Source: Mermis nigrescens (lineage: Eukaryota; Nematoda; Enoplea; Mermithida; Mermithidae). Taken from it: DNA of 64,000 nt. Both the position numbers and the translations under genes were made by a program. Within the stretch, counting starts at the first letter, position 1; each line of letters opens with the position of its first letter. The notes under the pieces were generated by a model. It was not told where the DNA came from, did no database searches, and saw only the letters and a program-made list of their open reading frames with translations. Shown in pieces: positions 19,217 through 34,200 of this stretch. The DNA is taken from contig JAVLUZ010000145.1 in NCBI GenBank assembly GCA_036768485.1, positions 21,206,706 to 21,270,705 on the forward strand, read 5' to 3'.

Positions 19217-22200
19217 GTAGTGCAAAACTCGGGAAGTAAAGAGAAGTATCCACTGGGTATGATGTATAAAATTTCTCATGCTTTTGATACAAATTGATTC
19301 TGTTAATTTTGTTTACTGTTACACACTATCAAAACTCGAGAAATACTTTAAAACTTTAATGTGACTTGTTCTCCCTCAGCAAACATCTTTCAGATCAGAG
19401 TTAAAGACTACGTACATCAAAAAGTCGGCTTCTATCAGTGCAGTTTCTAGTGCCTAGATGCCTTACAGTTACGAGAACAATGATCATTTTTTATCGTATT
19501 GCGTTTCACTTACCTGTATTTTACATGTTTTCATTGACTTTGCAATAAACTTTAACTTTGACTTTGATTAACAGTCTTTAAGAGGAAACACGAGATCAGG
19601 ACACTCAGGTTTTTATTGAACTGTGCGAACATGCTGCGGCTCGTACAAAGATTTTTGGAGCCATCTTTGTACTATTTACAAAGATTGAGGCAAAGTGATA
19701 TATTAATGCATAACATTTTCTTGCGCATTTTTCAGCGGAATTTCCAAAAGGTTTTGCCGCTTCGCGTCATATGCCTTAATTGTAATTATTCGGCTACAAA
19801 TGCGTGCACTAAACACCCCGAAATCATCTTTGTACAATAATAAACAACTTTGTACAGACTCGAACATCTTTTGAATTTATCTCTTCTGTTCTTTTAAAGG
19901 TTATATGCAGGAAATGAGAACTATTTACAACTTACCTCCACACATGGGCGTGCGGGTCTGGACCCACCCTCGAGAATTGGCCGGCCCCTCTTCAGGAAAT
20001 CGATAGACCTGTCCCCCCAAAATTGAATTTTTGGGGCTATTTTTGGCAATTTTGACCCCATCAGACCCCTCCCAGAATTTGGTCGCTTCCCATGTATGCT
20101 TACCTTTGTTTCCTGCTGTTTGCAATTAGAATTTATTTCTTTACGCTTATGGATGTTATATTGAATTCATGAGCGCAATGGCATTTAATTCGAGATCTTA
20201 TCGGCATATTGCAGTCGCAATATCATTTCTGATTGTGTAGTACAAATTCTTTGAGCGTTCTGTGCTCAGTTTTCTATGAAAATTTAGTTTTGAATTTAGG
20301 AGACACTTTTTGGACAGCACTTGGGTCGCAGATTACAAATTGGTTATATATAAAAGTGTGTATATCTGCTGTATACCAATTTGTTACAAGCTAAAAAAAG
20401 TTTTTCGCTCGTACAAAGACTTTACAGGAGATCTTTGTACTCGTACATGAGTACGTGTACAAAGAGAGTCACAAAAAAACGGATCAGTCATAAATTTTTT
20501 TAAATTTTAACATGAGGTCCGATATTTTAGCGCTAATTTGACCTTGATTAAGGAACAGTAGTCGAAAAAATAATTAATTTTTAATTTTTCTGGTTGGATT
20601 GGATGGGATGCCTACAAAAAAATTCTATTTTGATCCTATTCTAAAACCAATTCATTGAAGCCTTTTGCCTTGATTTTACGATGAATTTATGGAAAAGAAT
20701 TTTATGATGATAATTAGATGAATCGATAAAGTCATACATGCACAGTATGGGAATTTGGGGGGGGGAAGCTGAAATTTTAAAGTGTTTAGGCCAAAAAATA
20801 GTAGGTACGTATAAAAAAATCGTTTTTCGGCGTTTCTGATTATGCTCTATCTTTCTAAAGCATAAGAACACCAAAATATTCTGAATAAAATAAGAAAAGT
20901 AGAGTAAATTGAACAAAATGTAGTCAAAACATGAGTATACGCCGCGAAGCGCTTAAAATTCTATATTTAGAGTAAATATATAGCTAAAAACGCTTGAATA
21001 GCACCTTTTCGGCGAATTTTCAGAAAATTTTTGGAACATTTTGAAAAATCGCGAATTGTGGGGTTGGGGTGAAAAAATTTGTGGGAGGGTTAAACCCCGA
21101 AGATTATGTATGGATACTGTCTTGGACAAGCTTTCAACGATTCTTTATTTACCATAGTCGTTATTTTCTTTACTTTTTTCAAAATAATTCTAAGAAAGAG
21201 CAATATGTTTATGAATAGGACGCTAAATGAAGTGAATAAAATTGAATTTTTTAGAAATTCGAAACTGAGCAAGATGCTAGGGATGCCCATAAAAGGTGTA
21301 GCGGTGCGCTGACAATTGACGACATTCCCTTATTCGTTTATCTCAAAGAAATGCCGTCCTTAGAAGTGGTGAGAGCATCAAGTCCTGCACGTTCGCATAG
21401 CCCAAATCAAAGTATGCGTTTTAATGTAGTAATAATTAGTACTTAATAAATAAGCAATAATTAATATTAATAATTGATAATTATTATTGAATTAAAATTA
21501 ATATGAATAATTAATAATAATAACTAACTAGTAACATCATTAGTAACAATTAAGAACATATTGTATTTGTTCTGGCTTTGTCCAGGGTTCTTTCTGTCTG
21601 AGAAATTGGTGGATAAAAGACTTTAGTCTGTTTCTCGCTTATTCTGTGGAGATCAGCGTACATATAAAATGACCTTTTCCTTATGCCTACGTCTTCATAA
21701 ACATTTTGCATATGTTTACCCCCAGAAGTCCGAATACCCCCTTCCTCCAGAAACCAAAATACACCCCAGAATTCAATTTTTGGAAATTTTTTGTTTTTTT
21801 TCCGCAATTTTTTGATGCCAATGGGTAGTGCTTGATGAGAAACGTCAAAAAATCGTGTTTTCGCCATACCACCACCATTTTTAGGACCATTTCTTGAGCT
21901 TTGAAAAATCTTGCACCCCAGAATTTTGTTGCTGCCCACCTATGATTGCTTGCATCTATTTTCTCAGCATCTTCACGCCAGAAGAATTATAAACTAATAA
22001 AAAATAATCGTCGTTGGCAAAAGGAAAAAGATACGTCTTCAAGAAGAGTCAGCCGATTTAACACAAATCGTTCGAATGTAAAGGCAATAGATAGATCTAA
22101 TACGACTTCGTCCCATAAATCGTACAATTTGCCCAATTTAATGGAAATCAAGGTTTGGCTTCATGATGTGACTCTTCTTTATTTGCACGATTTATGTATG

Positions 22201-25200
22201 ACAGGAGAATGTGAATCCTCCATTCAATATCGGCTATCTATCAAAATCACACCCGTGCTACAGCCTATCTCACATACTTTATGGAACGGACTGACACAAA
22301 AGCTGAACCCTGAGCCAGAAAATTGTTGTCCCCCACATTTTCGGAAACAATCGAATTTTTTAGCCGTTTTTAGGCATTTTTTGGCCAATAATTGGAGGTC
22401 ATATACCCCCTCCGTAAAAATGGCCGAAGGACCCCTCACTGAAGTTTCGAGTCGCTACATCTATGTTTATAAGAATCATTGATTTGCGAGTTTTATGCAT
22501 CTTTTCCTGATCAAAATTCTGGCAGTTGCGATAAGCATTCGTGACAACCAGTTTTTTTTGTACTCGGCAAAGATTTTTTCCAATGTACAAAGACTTTTCG
22601 GGACCGTCTTTGTACATGCGCAAAGCTTTTGGGAAGACAAGGTCTGAAATTCGCAAAAATTTTCGGCGCTTCGCGCCGAAATGAGTAATTGTGTGTTTTA
22701 TATATCTTCATAATGGCAGAAATTGCATTTCAAGAGGAAAAATGTCAAATTATCCGGCGTTTCGCGCCGTTTGAAGACGATTCTTAGTGATTTTAGCCCT
22801 TAGAGATCCAGAAATTAGCTAAAATACACTACGAAAGGCGAACAACTCTGTTTTTACCAATCTGAAATCGTTACTGTACCTTATTATAGTACCCAAGAAT
22901 TTGTGTGTACAAAATGTACAAACATTCTTGGAAAGACAAAAACTCTAAGAAGGTGTAAAATTCCCAAAAATTTTGACGCTTCGCGGCAAAATGAGTTATT
23001 GTCTGTCCTATATATGTATCTTTTAAATGGCCGAATTTGCATTTAGAATATAGAATGTCAAATATTTCGGCGCTTCGCGCCGTTTTGAGACAATGTTTAA
23101 TAATTTTTGGCGTCAGAAACCCAGAAATACACTACCAAAGGTCGAAAAACCCTGTTTTACCATAAAAAATTGCTATAGTACCATATAATAGTACACAAAA
23201 ATTTGCATGTACAAAATGTTTAATGACTTTTGGGGATCATCTTTGTACATGTACAAACGGAATTTTTACAAAAATATTGCTGTTATTCAATTTGTTTATA
23301 CTTTTTTACATGTTTTTTACCGTTTTTGATCAAAAAAGTAGAAGGTCCTTCATTTACTTACGAGTACTAAAAGTAGCCAGCGCCTTTATCCGGAGTTCTA
23401 ATTTGTTGGCATGCCTAATCGTAGGTAGCGCATCCATGCATTATATGTATGTATACAGGCCCGTAGCCAGGACTTTAATTCGTGGAGGGTAGACAAAAAA
23501 TCTTGATAGTCAGATATCTCGAGAATCATTAGAGAGTAGTCGAAAGTAAGGGCACTTTTGAAGTAAGGGCACAAAAGTAAGGGCACTTTTGCTCCTTTTA
23601 ATGGCAGAGAAATATTTCAAAAAAATTTTAAACATTTTTTAGTTTATTTAATAATTTATACACAAAAAATCTATCGCTGAAACTAGCTGTGCGACTGATT
23701 TCTTATTGTCCAGTCCATAAATAATTTATTATTTTCGTATTTGTATTCAATCTATGTACTCAGCGAAGAAAACCAGAAAATTAGTGGTTCGGCGCGAAAC
23801 GCCGGAAAAATTTGACATTTTTTATGTCCAACTCAGATTTGAACGGTTCAAAAGCCAAAAGCTATACAGAAACAATTAATCCGTCGCGAAGCGCCGCAAA
23901 ATTTTATGTTTACTAGCTCAAAAACGCGCTAAAAACTCCTTTTTAGTGACCTTTTAAGCCCGAATGACAATGCGTGGATTAGTTTAACCTAAGATTAACG
24001 GGGTTTCTTGGGTTAGCTAACTCACGCTTAAATTTAACCCGTATGACAGAAGTTGGGTTAAACTCGGCTAAGCTAACCCAGGGTTCAGGTAAGGTAACTT
24101 GAATTCTTATTAGTTTAACCCGAGATTGACGCGTATTTTGCAATGCCGAAGATGTACAAAGGCAGTAAATACTCATTTGAACTACTGAAATGATACAGAT
24201 ACTGCTAAGCGAAGCGGTAAAGGCCATGTTATGTAATATGCAGTAATGCTGTAACTGATTCGTCAACCATTGCGTATGCGATGAAAATAAGAGAATAAAA
24301 GTCGGTCAAAGTAATAAATATAATCAGTAAAGAAGTAAAATGAAGAAAATAATTATAAATAAAATAAGAAGTCCCTTAATCTGAATAAGCATCTACATAA
24401 TAGATGTGACGGCCTTTTCTATCATAATTATGTCCGAAACAATTCGAGCTTTTAAAATGTTTTGACCAATAGCGTAGGCACTGGCTTTTCTATTTGCTTC
24501 AAGTCTGAAACAGCACTGATTAATTTTTGAGCTCAGCAGAATCAAAACCTGTATGGCCAGTAATTCAATAAGATAGACAACCTGAGATTTAACCCTGCTA
24601 GGATTAGGGTTAAAAATCTCAACTTAAATCGATTATTTTTAACCCACCGTTGGTTTAACTTGCTTCCTGTCATACCGACATTTAATACGAGATGTTACCC
24701 GACTTTATGGGTTAAAGTTGACTTGCTTTCTGCCATACCGAAACGAGTTTAATCCGAGATTTTTGCTGGATTTTACTCGAATTTAGGCTTAGGTTACGTT
24801 TAACCCACATTCTGTCATTCGGTCCTTAAATGCGGTTCGATAACTTTTCATTTCTTTGTTTGAAGGACCCTTTTGAAAAGCAGAATTTTGTTGGTTTCGT
24901 GGGTCCCTCTTGGCTACGGACACGTTTATTTAATTAACTGGCCTGCTGTTCTTTATTCGAAAATTTTCATTCAAAAATTAATATTTTGCGAAATATTTGT
25001 TATTAATTAATTCAAAGGCAATAATTTTCGTTCTCGAGTAAAGGCCGTACGATAACGAAATTCGGCTTTTTTCGAGATAATAGGTGCATACCTACGTATT
25101 GCATGCATACATGATTGGGGGGGTTGGAAGGTTTTCACTCGCCAGAAAAATCCCCCCCAAAGATTGTTTTACCCCGGCCTCCTCCCCAGAATTGGCGATT

Positions 25201-28200
25201 TTTCGAAAGTTCCCAAACATTTTCTAAAAACTTGTAGAAAAGATGCTTTTTTAAGCGTTTTTAGCCGTCTATTCGCTCCAAAGTGCCTAATTTTCGGCGC
25301 TCCGCGCCATTATACTCATGGTTTGACTATATTTTGTTCAATTTGTTCGGCTTTTTTGATTTTTTTCGAAATTTTTGTATGTTTTTATCCTCCAGAAAGA
25401 TAGAGCATCGTCAGAAACGCTGAAAACTGTTTTTGACGCTACCTACTATTTTTAGACCAAAAAAAGGAATTTTATAAATTCACTTCCCCCTCAGAATTCC
25501 CATGTTGTGCATGTATGATTACATGCATATAAAAATGACTTAGCATGTGACTTTTCGTTTTGCCTTATTCTTGTAATTTTTAATTAACTGGCAAATCTTT
25601 CAGACCAATCCTAATCCGGTAACCACAAAAGTACCATCTTTGATGGACCTTGATATTCGTCCACCGGGTTTCGGAATTAAGCTTCCCGATGAATTCTGTA
25701 ATGCTGGACTAAGTGCCGCAGTAAGGTATCGGCAATTTTAGAAGCTTACATATTTGTTTTTTGTCGCATGAACGACCCAGCATCTATTAATGACTTAGAA
25801 ATTCAGAGTGTTATCTCACGCAATCCCGTATCCGCAAGTGGGCGTGGGGGATTGGAAGGAGGTTTGCCCCCCATAAGTTCGAATACCCTCCTAAGAAATC
25901 AAAATACCCCTCCAGAATTTAATGTTTAAAATTTTTTGTTTTTTCGCAATTTTTTGATGCCAATGGATAGTGCTCGATCAGAAACGATGAAAAATGGTGA
26001 TTTTGTCGCCATACCACCATTTTTAAGACCATTTTTTGACCTTTGAAAAAGCTTGTACGCCCCCCTCCCAGAATTTTGGTGCTGCCCACCTATACCCGTA
26101 TCCAGGATTCGGTCAGGGGACCCAACATAAATTGGTCTATATCTCGGGAAACTTATCGGGATAGCTCGCAAAAACCGCATTTTTCGATCATATTCGAGAT
26201 GCTCTATCTATAAAAAGAATAAAATTCGGAATTTTTGCTGAAAAAAGTTTTTCTTGTTCAAGAGCGTATGAAAAAGTGTCAATTTTTGGTCGCGCTTGAG
26301 GCAAAACTATAGAAATAATTTTGACATACGGTTCGAAGCGCCGAAGATTTGAGTAACTTTCAAAAAATTTTCCGGCCAACGGAGAGGGGGCGGGGCGGTC
26401 GCCCCCTGGTCCCCCTGTAAAGACGACCCTGATCTAACGCTTGTATGCTTACCTTTCCTTTAGTTTCCGTTCGCATGTTAAAGAGAAGGTCAGTTTTTAC
26501 GAAAAAATTGTTCTAATTTTTTTGCAAAAATTATTGCCGTGAGTACGTAAATATGGTTAAAGAAATCACAAACCTGTTTAAAAGCGAAATTTCAGCATGG
26601 CATCCGCATAGAATCAAATTAGGGCGTAAGCTGTGACGAAAAGAAGGGCGCAATTTATAATTTGCTATGTACTCTTTTAAGCTCATTTTTGTTTTCTTTT
26701 TACTAGCAGCTTGCATCATTCTTTATTTTGTTTACATTTTTATTTGTTTATTTTTCCCTCTTCATTTTTCTTTTTCATCTTATAGTTGATTTTTCATTAA
26801 TTGTTGCATGTTTCATGAGTAGTGTCGATATTTTTTGCGTAAAAAGCTTATGTTTTCTCTTAGCATTTTCTCATGCCGACAAAAGTTGTTCTACCTTTTT
26901 GGACTAAGCTCATTAACTTATTCAGCACCTATCGATCTCATTTAAATTTGGACTACACTCAGAACCGCCCTACGTGCCTCCTAGTCACTATGGCTGGTCC
27001 TACTGTCAATTTTTGAAGTTGCTTCTCATTTTCAACCCAACAAAGCGTGCTAAGAGTTGTTTATTCTATCCCAAAATAGTGCACTGTTTAGAGAAAGTTT
27101 CTGCCTTCAAAATACTCTCTACGTCACGATTCGAGACGCGAATATTTAAAATTGAATGTAGTCCTTATATTTATGAAATTATTGCAGTGAAAGAAATTTC
27201 TCTGAGTCGAAATTCCGCTTCGAACTTTGTCATTTAGCCCAAAAATTATTTACAACACAACTCGATGTAAATGCGCCTTCGCCTCTTACGTGCACGTAGG
27301 AAAATGTGAGAGTAGGCAATACCCCATGGGTAGGCGGCACCAAAGTTCTGGGAGTGCAAGATTTTTTTTTCAAATGTCAAAACATGGCCTTAAAAATCGT
27401 GGTATGGCGAAATGACACCATTTTTTCAACGTTTCTCATCGAGCACTATCGATTAACATCAAAAAATTGCGAAAACAACAAAAAATTCAAAAATTGAATT
27501 CAGGGGTATTTTAGTTTTTCGGGAAGGTGCATACCCCGCCAAACCTCTCCCCACGCCCAGGTATGCATTACTCCCTAGAAGATCAGAAATCAGGCTCGGC
27601 CATATAGATGACGGCTCGAAAATTGGGGTGGGGGTCTCCAGCTACTTTCAGTTGAGTGGGTAAATTACATCCAATTTTTGACCCAAAGTTGCAAAAAAGC
27701 AATGGGAAAATGGCCAAAAGACGCGAGTCTTGGCCAAAAATCGGGTAGGGGTCAGATTTTTTGTGAGGATATGGAAGGATGACCGACTTCAGTTGGGGGA
27801 TCCCGCATTCTCCTCTTACATATGGGTACGGTTGAGCAATTTAGCTTCGATTTTGAGTATTTTCAAGCGATTGAACTATAAGAGCTATTCACTGTATAAA
27901 AATTCCTAATATCGCCCCTTTCCGACCACAGATTCTCGATTTAACTTTTTCCTGTCCGCTCTGGCCACGCGCACCTATGCTTCGTCCCATCCTACTCTCG
28001 ATACGACCTTTCCCATTGATCGACCCGATTATTGCCTTTGTCCATAAGTCTGTCTGAGTATGTCGCTATTGCACGTCAATTGTTATTGCAAGTTTTTTGG
28101 CACCTGCTGCGCAATAGTTGTACCTATAACCCTTTCTCGCCCCCTCCCCTATGCCCACATGGGTATATAACATTATATTCGTACCTACCCATACATTTTA

Positions 28201-31200
28201 CGTGCAAAAAAATTTTCGCTCGAACAAAGCCTTCCGGAGATCGTCGTACATGTTGGGGGTGTCGCGAAATGATAGCCCTTCTAAAAATTGACCTCCAATA
28301 ATCATGGAAATAATACTCACATACCACGTTGTAGAGTATTCAATTCTGCGTCGGATGCTTACTTTATCAAAGCGCAATGTGCACCGGTTATTTTTAATTG
28401 ATCAGAAACAAAAGATATCTCAGTATTTCGGATTTCATGACTACGTCGATTTAAAAATCCATATGAATGCCTTCAGATTCGTCGGCCTGCCTCAATTGCG
28501 TAGTCATTGGACATAAGAGAATTTTAGACTATTACGTATCATATTCTAATTCATTTATTAGGCACTATACGCCAATTTTTCGATGCGTTTCTGCGGAAAA
28601 GCGACCGATTTCAGACTCCTTCTGCACGAGCTTTTCTAATCGATTTATCACAACTTTACTAAGATGGATCGTTTTCAGAGCTACTTGTGTAAACCTCTTT
28701 TCTGTAATGTGTATCTTACTTTTTACTATCCGAAACGGAATTGAATGCACTACAAGATAGTGCTTACGGATTTTTTCTATCGTACCCTGAAGCACGGTTT
28801 TATTTGAATTCGGCAAAGATTTTTCCCGATGTACAAAGAGTTTTCTGGACCGTCTTTGTACATGTACAACGATTTTTGAGAAGTCTAAAATTGCAAAAAG
28901 GTCTGAAATTCGCAAAAATTTTCGGCGCAGTAATTGTGTGTCCTATATATCTTTATAATAGCAGAAATCGCATTCGAAAGGAAAAATGTCAATTTTTTCG
29001 GCGCTTCGCGTTGTTTCAAGGCGATTCTTAATGCTTTTTGCCCTCATAAACCCGGAGATTAGCTAAAATACGCTACCAAAGGTCGAACAACTCTGTTTTT
29101 ACCGCACTAAAATCGCTACTGTACCATATTATAGTATCCAAAAATTTGTGTGTACAAGACGTACAAAGCCTTTTGGGGACCATCTTTGTACATGTACAAA
29201 CGGACCTTGTACAAAAAAACACCGCCCGGTAGTCAATTTTTGTAGGGGCTATCATCCCGTGACACCCTGTGCAAAGAGGCTCCTCTTACCACAAACAGTA
29301 CTCCTTTACATACGTATCTACGATATTCGAATTTCAAAATGGATATCTTGCGAATCTTCAGCGAGTTCGTTCCCCCGGGTCTCGGACTAGATAGCGGCGC
29401 GCGTATTTACGACAATACTCAGCAGGTGTTGTCAATCATCGAACGGCCGCTGTCGCCACCACCCGAATCGGGTCCGCTGTACGATGCAGCGGTCGTCCCA
29501 GATCGCTTTAATCAGCAGCTCAGTAGCTTACTTAATAGAGAGGATTGGGAGCGTTGGCAGTCGCGGCAACGGGGCCGCTCTCGCAGCCGGTCGAGAAGCC
29601 CCGCCGGCGGCCGCCGCTGGAGTCGCGAGCCGTCTGAAGAACGGCGCGACCGGGATCGTCGCTGTGATAACGATTTTCCACGCAAACGCGTAATTTTTCT
29701 TTTTTTACCTACTCCTTGATTACCCCTCTGCTATTGATCACTACATCTTGACACCTCGTTTTATCTTGAGTCTACTAAATGGATCTTGTGCTTAGCAATT
29801 TATTCGTTCCTTGGTTTTTCGCTTTATTTTCCATTTAAATACCTCTCAGTGAAAAATGCCTGCAGTATGCGTGTATTCTTCTTTTTTCAGTGCTATACCC
29901 TAGATCATGACCACACATGGGCGTGGGGGTGTGTCCCCACCCAGAAGTTGAAACCTCCCCCCAAAATTCTATTTTTAATAAGATTTTTGGCAATTTTATC
30001 CATCCTGACCACATCTGGACGTGGGGGGTTCGGGGGGTATGTACCCCTCCTGAGAAACCAAAATACCCCCAGAAACCAAAACACCCCCGCAGAATTCAAT
30101 TTTTGAAAATTTTTCTGTTTTTTTCCTAATTTTTTGATGCCAATGGATAGTGCTCGATGAGAAACGTTGAAAAATGGTGTTTTTTCGCCATACCACCATT
30201 TTTAATGCTATTTCTTGACCTTTCAAAAATTTTGCACCCCCAGAATTTAGGTGCCGCCCACCTATGATCCTGACTCCTCCCAGAATTTTCTTGCTGCCCA
30301 CGTGTTGTCATTATTCTCAGGCAAGGGCTCACATCATCCCGGGATAAAGAAAGCTGATCTTTCTCGAATGAAAATTTGCTCAGTGCACTAACGCCTCGGG
30401 TTCATAGGTGGGCAGCACCGAAATTCTGGGGGGTGAAAAATTTTCAAAGGTCAAAAAATGGTCTTAAAGGTGGTCGTAGGGCGAAAAACACCATTTTTCG
30501 ATATTTCTCATCGAGCACTATCCAATGGCATCAAAAAATCGCTAAAAAAGCAAAAAAAATTTCAAAATTTGAATTCTGGGGGTATTTTGATTTCTGGGTG
30601 GTATTTCAACTTCTGGGGGGTGCATACCCCCAAACCCCCACGCCCATGTGTGCTCGGGTTTCTCACTTTTCTATGACGTTTGTTGTTGTCTGAAGAGCTC
30701 AGGCTTGACTTTGGCATGATAACGCCAAATTATTTCGGCTCTTCATGATGGGTATTTTATTGCAAAGCTCCAAAATTTAGTACAAAGTCAAAGTTTCAAA
30801 TTTTTCTGAGTCGAGCTTGCACCGGAGGTTGTGAAATCAGTCATGTTGACAGACAAAGCGAGCGATAGATTTCTTGTCAAAAAGTTTGAAATAAAGCAAA
30901 TTTCTTTTTGGGGGACTTGTTGAGAAATGCTAAAAAATTCCTTTATTTTTGTCTACCTCCTAATGGTTTTAGAGAAATGTTTGATTTTAAACGATCGCCA
31001 TCGAAGATCTGACAACGCCCTAGATACTTATGCTTCTAGTCTTATTTAACCAGACGGATAAGCTTGACTTAAATTACCCAGTAGCACTAGCCTCGTTCTT
31101 CGGCCTTTTTTACTATTTTTTTACTTCTTGCTTTACAATTACATTTACTGCCAATTGTTCTGAAAATTAATGTTACGCTACGCTGGCCTAATGTCTTTTC

Positions 31201-34200
31201 CCTTAATTTGTCTTCGTCATACAAACAAACCGGGAGTCCTATCTTGATTCGTCATTGCTTACTTTTATTTATGATAAGTATTATAATTAAATTATGGCGC
31301 ATGTCTATATTGTTTAACATCTACAAGCAAACATGATCTCGGGGGTTTTGTGGGCATTCACCCCTAGAAAAGCCCCCTAGAAATTTTTCACTCCCACCCC
31401 ATAGAATTCGCTGTTTTCCTCAAAAAAATTTTCAGAAAAGATGCTATTTCAAATGTTTTCAATTATCTGCTTGCTTAAAAATGTCAGATTGTTTTATATC
31501 TCTTTTTTGACTAAATTTTGTTCAATTTACCTAATTTTTTTGAAATGATTTTTAAAAATGCTTTTGACGCGTCGCGTGTCCATCGTTTTTTTAGCGCAAA
31601 ATAGGCACTTCAAAAATTTTTTGGCTTCACTTCCCAGAATTCCCCTATTGTGTCCATACCTGGGCGTGGGGGTTTGGGGTGTATGCAACCCTCGGAAACC
31701 AAAATACCCCCCCAGAATTCCTTTTTGAATTTTTTTGTTTTTTTTTTCGCAATTTTTTGATGCCAATAGATATATCTCGTTGAGAAACGTTGAAAAATTG
31801 TATCTTGCACACCCCCCAGAATTTTGGTGGCGCCCACCTATGATTGTGTCTGTCTACAAGTCATACGTTTTCGTGCGTAGTCTCCTCCGCCTTCTCCTCG
31901 AATCGTTGGCCACATTCAGTCCTACTGTAATCAAATAGCCGAACGCCTCAGTCGCATGAACGACCAACAAATATGTTTTGCTCGCATGAAAATCGAAGAA
32001 GCGTTATATGACGCTGAATTCGGTTTGAATAGACGGCCCAAAAATGAACATGGAGATTTGGCTATGGATGGGCTTTCTGGTGGTCTCAATTCTGCTGTTG
32101 TCAACGAGCAACTTGACCATCGCTCAGAGTCCAGAAACCGTAGTGGCGCTGCTGCTGCCGCCGATGATTACAGAAACGAATATTATCCGAATCCTTTAAT
32201 GGATGGTATAAATAAAAATTTAAACTGTTTTTTCAAAGAATTCTTGATGATAAAAATATAGCATCGTTTACAAATGAACAATTTTGCAAATCCCAAAAAA
32301 ATACATGCTTAAATCGGTCAACAAATGATGTGAAATGGCTAGAGCTAAAGGATATAACGGATCCGGGTTTTTTGATAATATCGGATCCGGATCCGGATCC
32401 ATACAATCTGACAATTTATAATGATGGATCCGGATCTTAAATTATCAAATAACGGATAATTGCGGATCCGGATCCTCAGATGAATGGGCAAAGTGGCCGC
32501 TTAATTTTTTTAATACTTTAATGTTTGTTCGCAGATATAGTTTTTAGGCTCATTGATTTCAGGAAAAGAATTACTGCAAGATGATGAAATTAATAAAGCT
32601 GCGAGCTTTGTTTAGTGGTTTGGATTGATCTTAATTCGTGTTTACATAGCTTGGCAGATTGTAAATCCGGCGTTTTCTACTCAGGGCTTAGCTTTCGGGG
32701 TACAGGGTGAAGCCCTTTAACATTTTAGAAGTATGAGTATTTTTACTGGGATAAGAAAAAGAGATATGTAATTCTTAAAGCGTACCTGTATCTGAAAGAC
32801 CGCTAGAATAAATTTTAACAACTTTTTGAGCTAATCAGCCTAAAATTTTTGAACGCTTCGCGCACTACTTATTAATATTATTAATGTACAACATATACGT
32901 TTCATTCAATAGAAATCAAGTTGAATTTCTTAATGTTTTTCCTTCAATGTGTAGATGTCACTGAGAAAAGCTTAAGAATAGCATTGTTATAGTCCCATTT
33001 TACGCTAGCTGATATCGAAAATAAATCGCAACGTAATCTTTATGCAATAAAGCTTTCTAGAAGCCGTGGAGGTGGTACCACCATTATAGGTGGGCGGCAC
33101 CAGAATTCTGTTGGGGTGCAAGATTTTTCAAAGGTTAGAAAATGGTTTTAAAAATGGTGGTATGGCGAAAAACACAGTATTTAAACGTTTCTCATCGAGC
33201 ACTATCTATTGGCATAAAAAATTGCGAAAATATTTTCAAAAATCGAATTCTGGGGGGTATTTTGGTTTCTGGCGGCTGCATACTCCCCAAACCCCCCCCA
33301 CGCCCAGGTATGACCACCACCACCTGCATGAAAAAGCATCTATAAAACTGAGCAAGCGACGGAATGAAGGTCAAAATAGAAGAGTAGAGAAAAGGTATTT
33401 TTGTTAAGCAAGGATGGTAGAAAGATTTGCTTGAGGCGTTTATACTTTCGTTTGCAGAAAAACGTACAGATTGTGAAAGGACTGCTTTGGAACTAGAAAT
33501 ACAAAAAGTGCTGATGACAATGAAAGCATGTTTACTTGCTGTATGACATCTGATACTTTAAGAGCGGATTTTTGATTACTTTAAGCTTAATTTAAGGGTG
33601 AAAAAGGGACCCACGCCTCATAGTTTCCCAAGGTCGAAAGTTCAGGGGTTGAAATCCCAAAATTTAGCGACCACTAAATTTAGAGTCTAGCCTTTTTGCA
33701 GGTCAAATATGAAAAATCGCTAAAACTTCCTATATAGCATGCTTTAATGTGAAAAACTGCATTTTTAACTACTTTTTGTCCCATTCTGACTAGTTTTGTC
33801 ACTCTTGTGAGTAAAAATATAAGAATTCATCGAAAATTCTGACTTTTCAGATCATTTTAAGTTCATTCTAGGTGTTTTATGGGTAAACAAAACAGGAATG
33901 TATTAGTCGGAAAAATTTTTAATATCTTCGCTGCTTTTGTACCCAAAAATCATGCAGAAAATGTTTGATAACTCAAAATTGTCCGACTGTGATTCAAGTC
34001 TTGGACCCTGAGGTGGGGGTAATACCCCTCTCATCCGCCCTATGGGAATGTGTGCCAGCCACCCTGCTCTAAGTGATCCGCCAAAGTGAATTTAAGCACA
34101 ATCCGTCATGGTAAAATTTTTGTATCGTTGTTTCTTTAATACAATCGAGGTTCAAATGATCTTTTGTCGCTATCATTTGGAAACCTCTAGGATCCCTTCA

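Larger units (their letters stand above)
19217..21967 (+). other. Intron 1 of the unrecognised gene, full of MITE remnants
   Basis: Contains GTACAAAGA-rich sequence (about 19620-20500) homologous to the family C element at 53322-54036, a family A variant at 19939-20098, a decayed element at about 20740-21104 (CATGCAC...GATTATGTATG) and a truncated family A copy near 21716-21944. An A/T-only stretch of TAATAATTA lies at 21420-21560. Confidence 0.6.
22153..25603 (+). other. Intron 2 of the unrecognised gene
   Basis: Holds three large repeat blocks (22550-23285, 23456-24924 with 23958-24825 inside it, and 25091-25515). No other coding exon is evident. Confidence 0.55.
25726..29298 (+). other. 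Intron 3 of the unrecognised gene
   Basis: Holds family A copies at 25833-26094 and 27325-27565, a repeat at about 26097-26400 that recurs at 60650-60910 (shared AACATAAATTGG and GGTCRCGCTTGAG), and a family C copy at 28793-29224. Elsewhere it is AT-rich with no supported gene. An acceptor-like site at 27930 opens a short frame, but no compatible exon could be built. Confidence 0.5.
29690..31880 (+). other. Intron 4 of the unrecognised gene
   Basis: Carries three family A copies, one nested in another, plus the decayed long form at about 31328-31655. Between about 30660 and 31320 I see nothing identifiable. Confidence 0.55.

Noticed and set aside
27931..28060. Possible extra exon between exons 3 and 4 of the unrecognised gene
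   Set aside because: An acceptor-like AG opens a short frame, but stops precede the only good donor and phases do not fit the neighbours.
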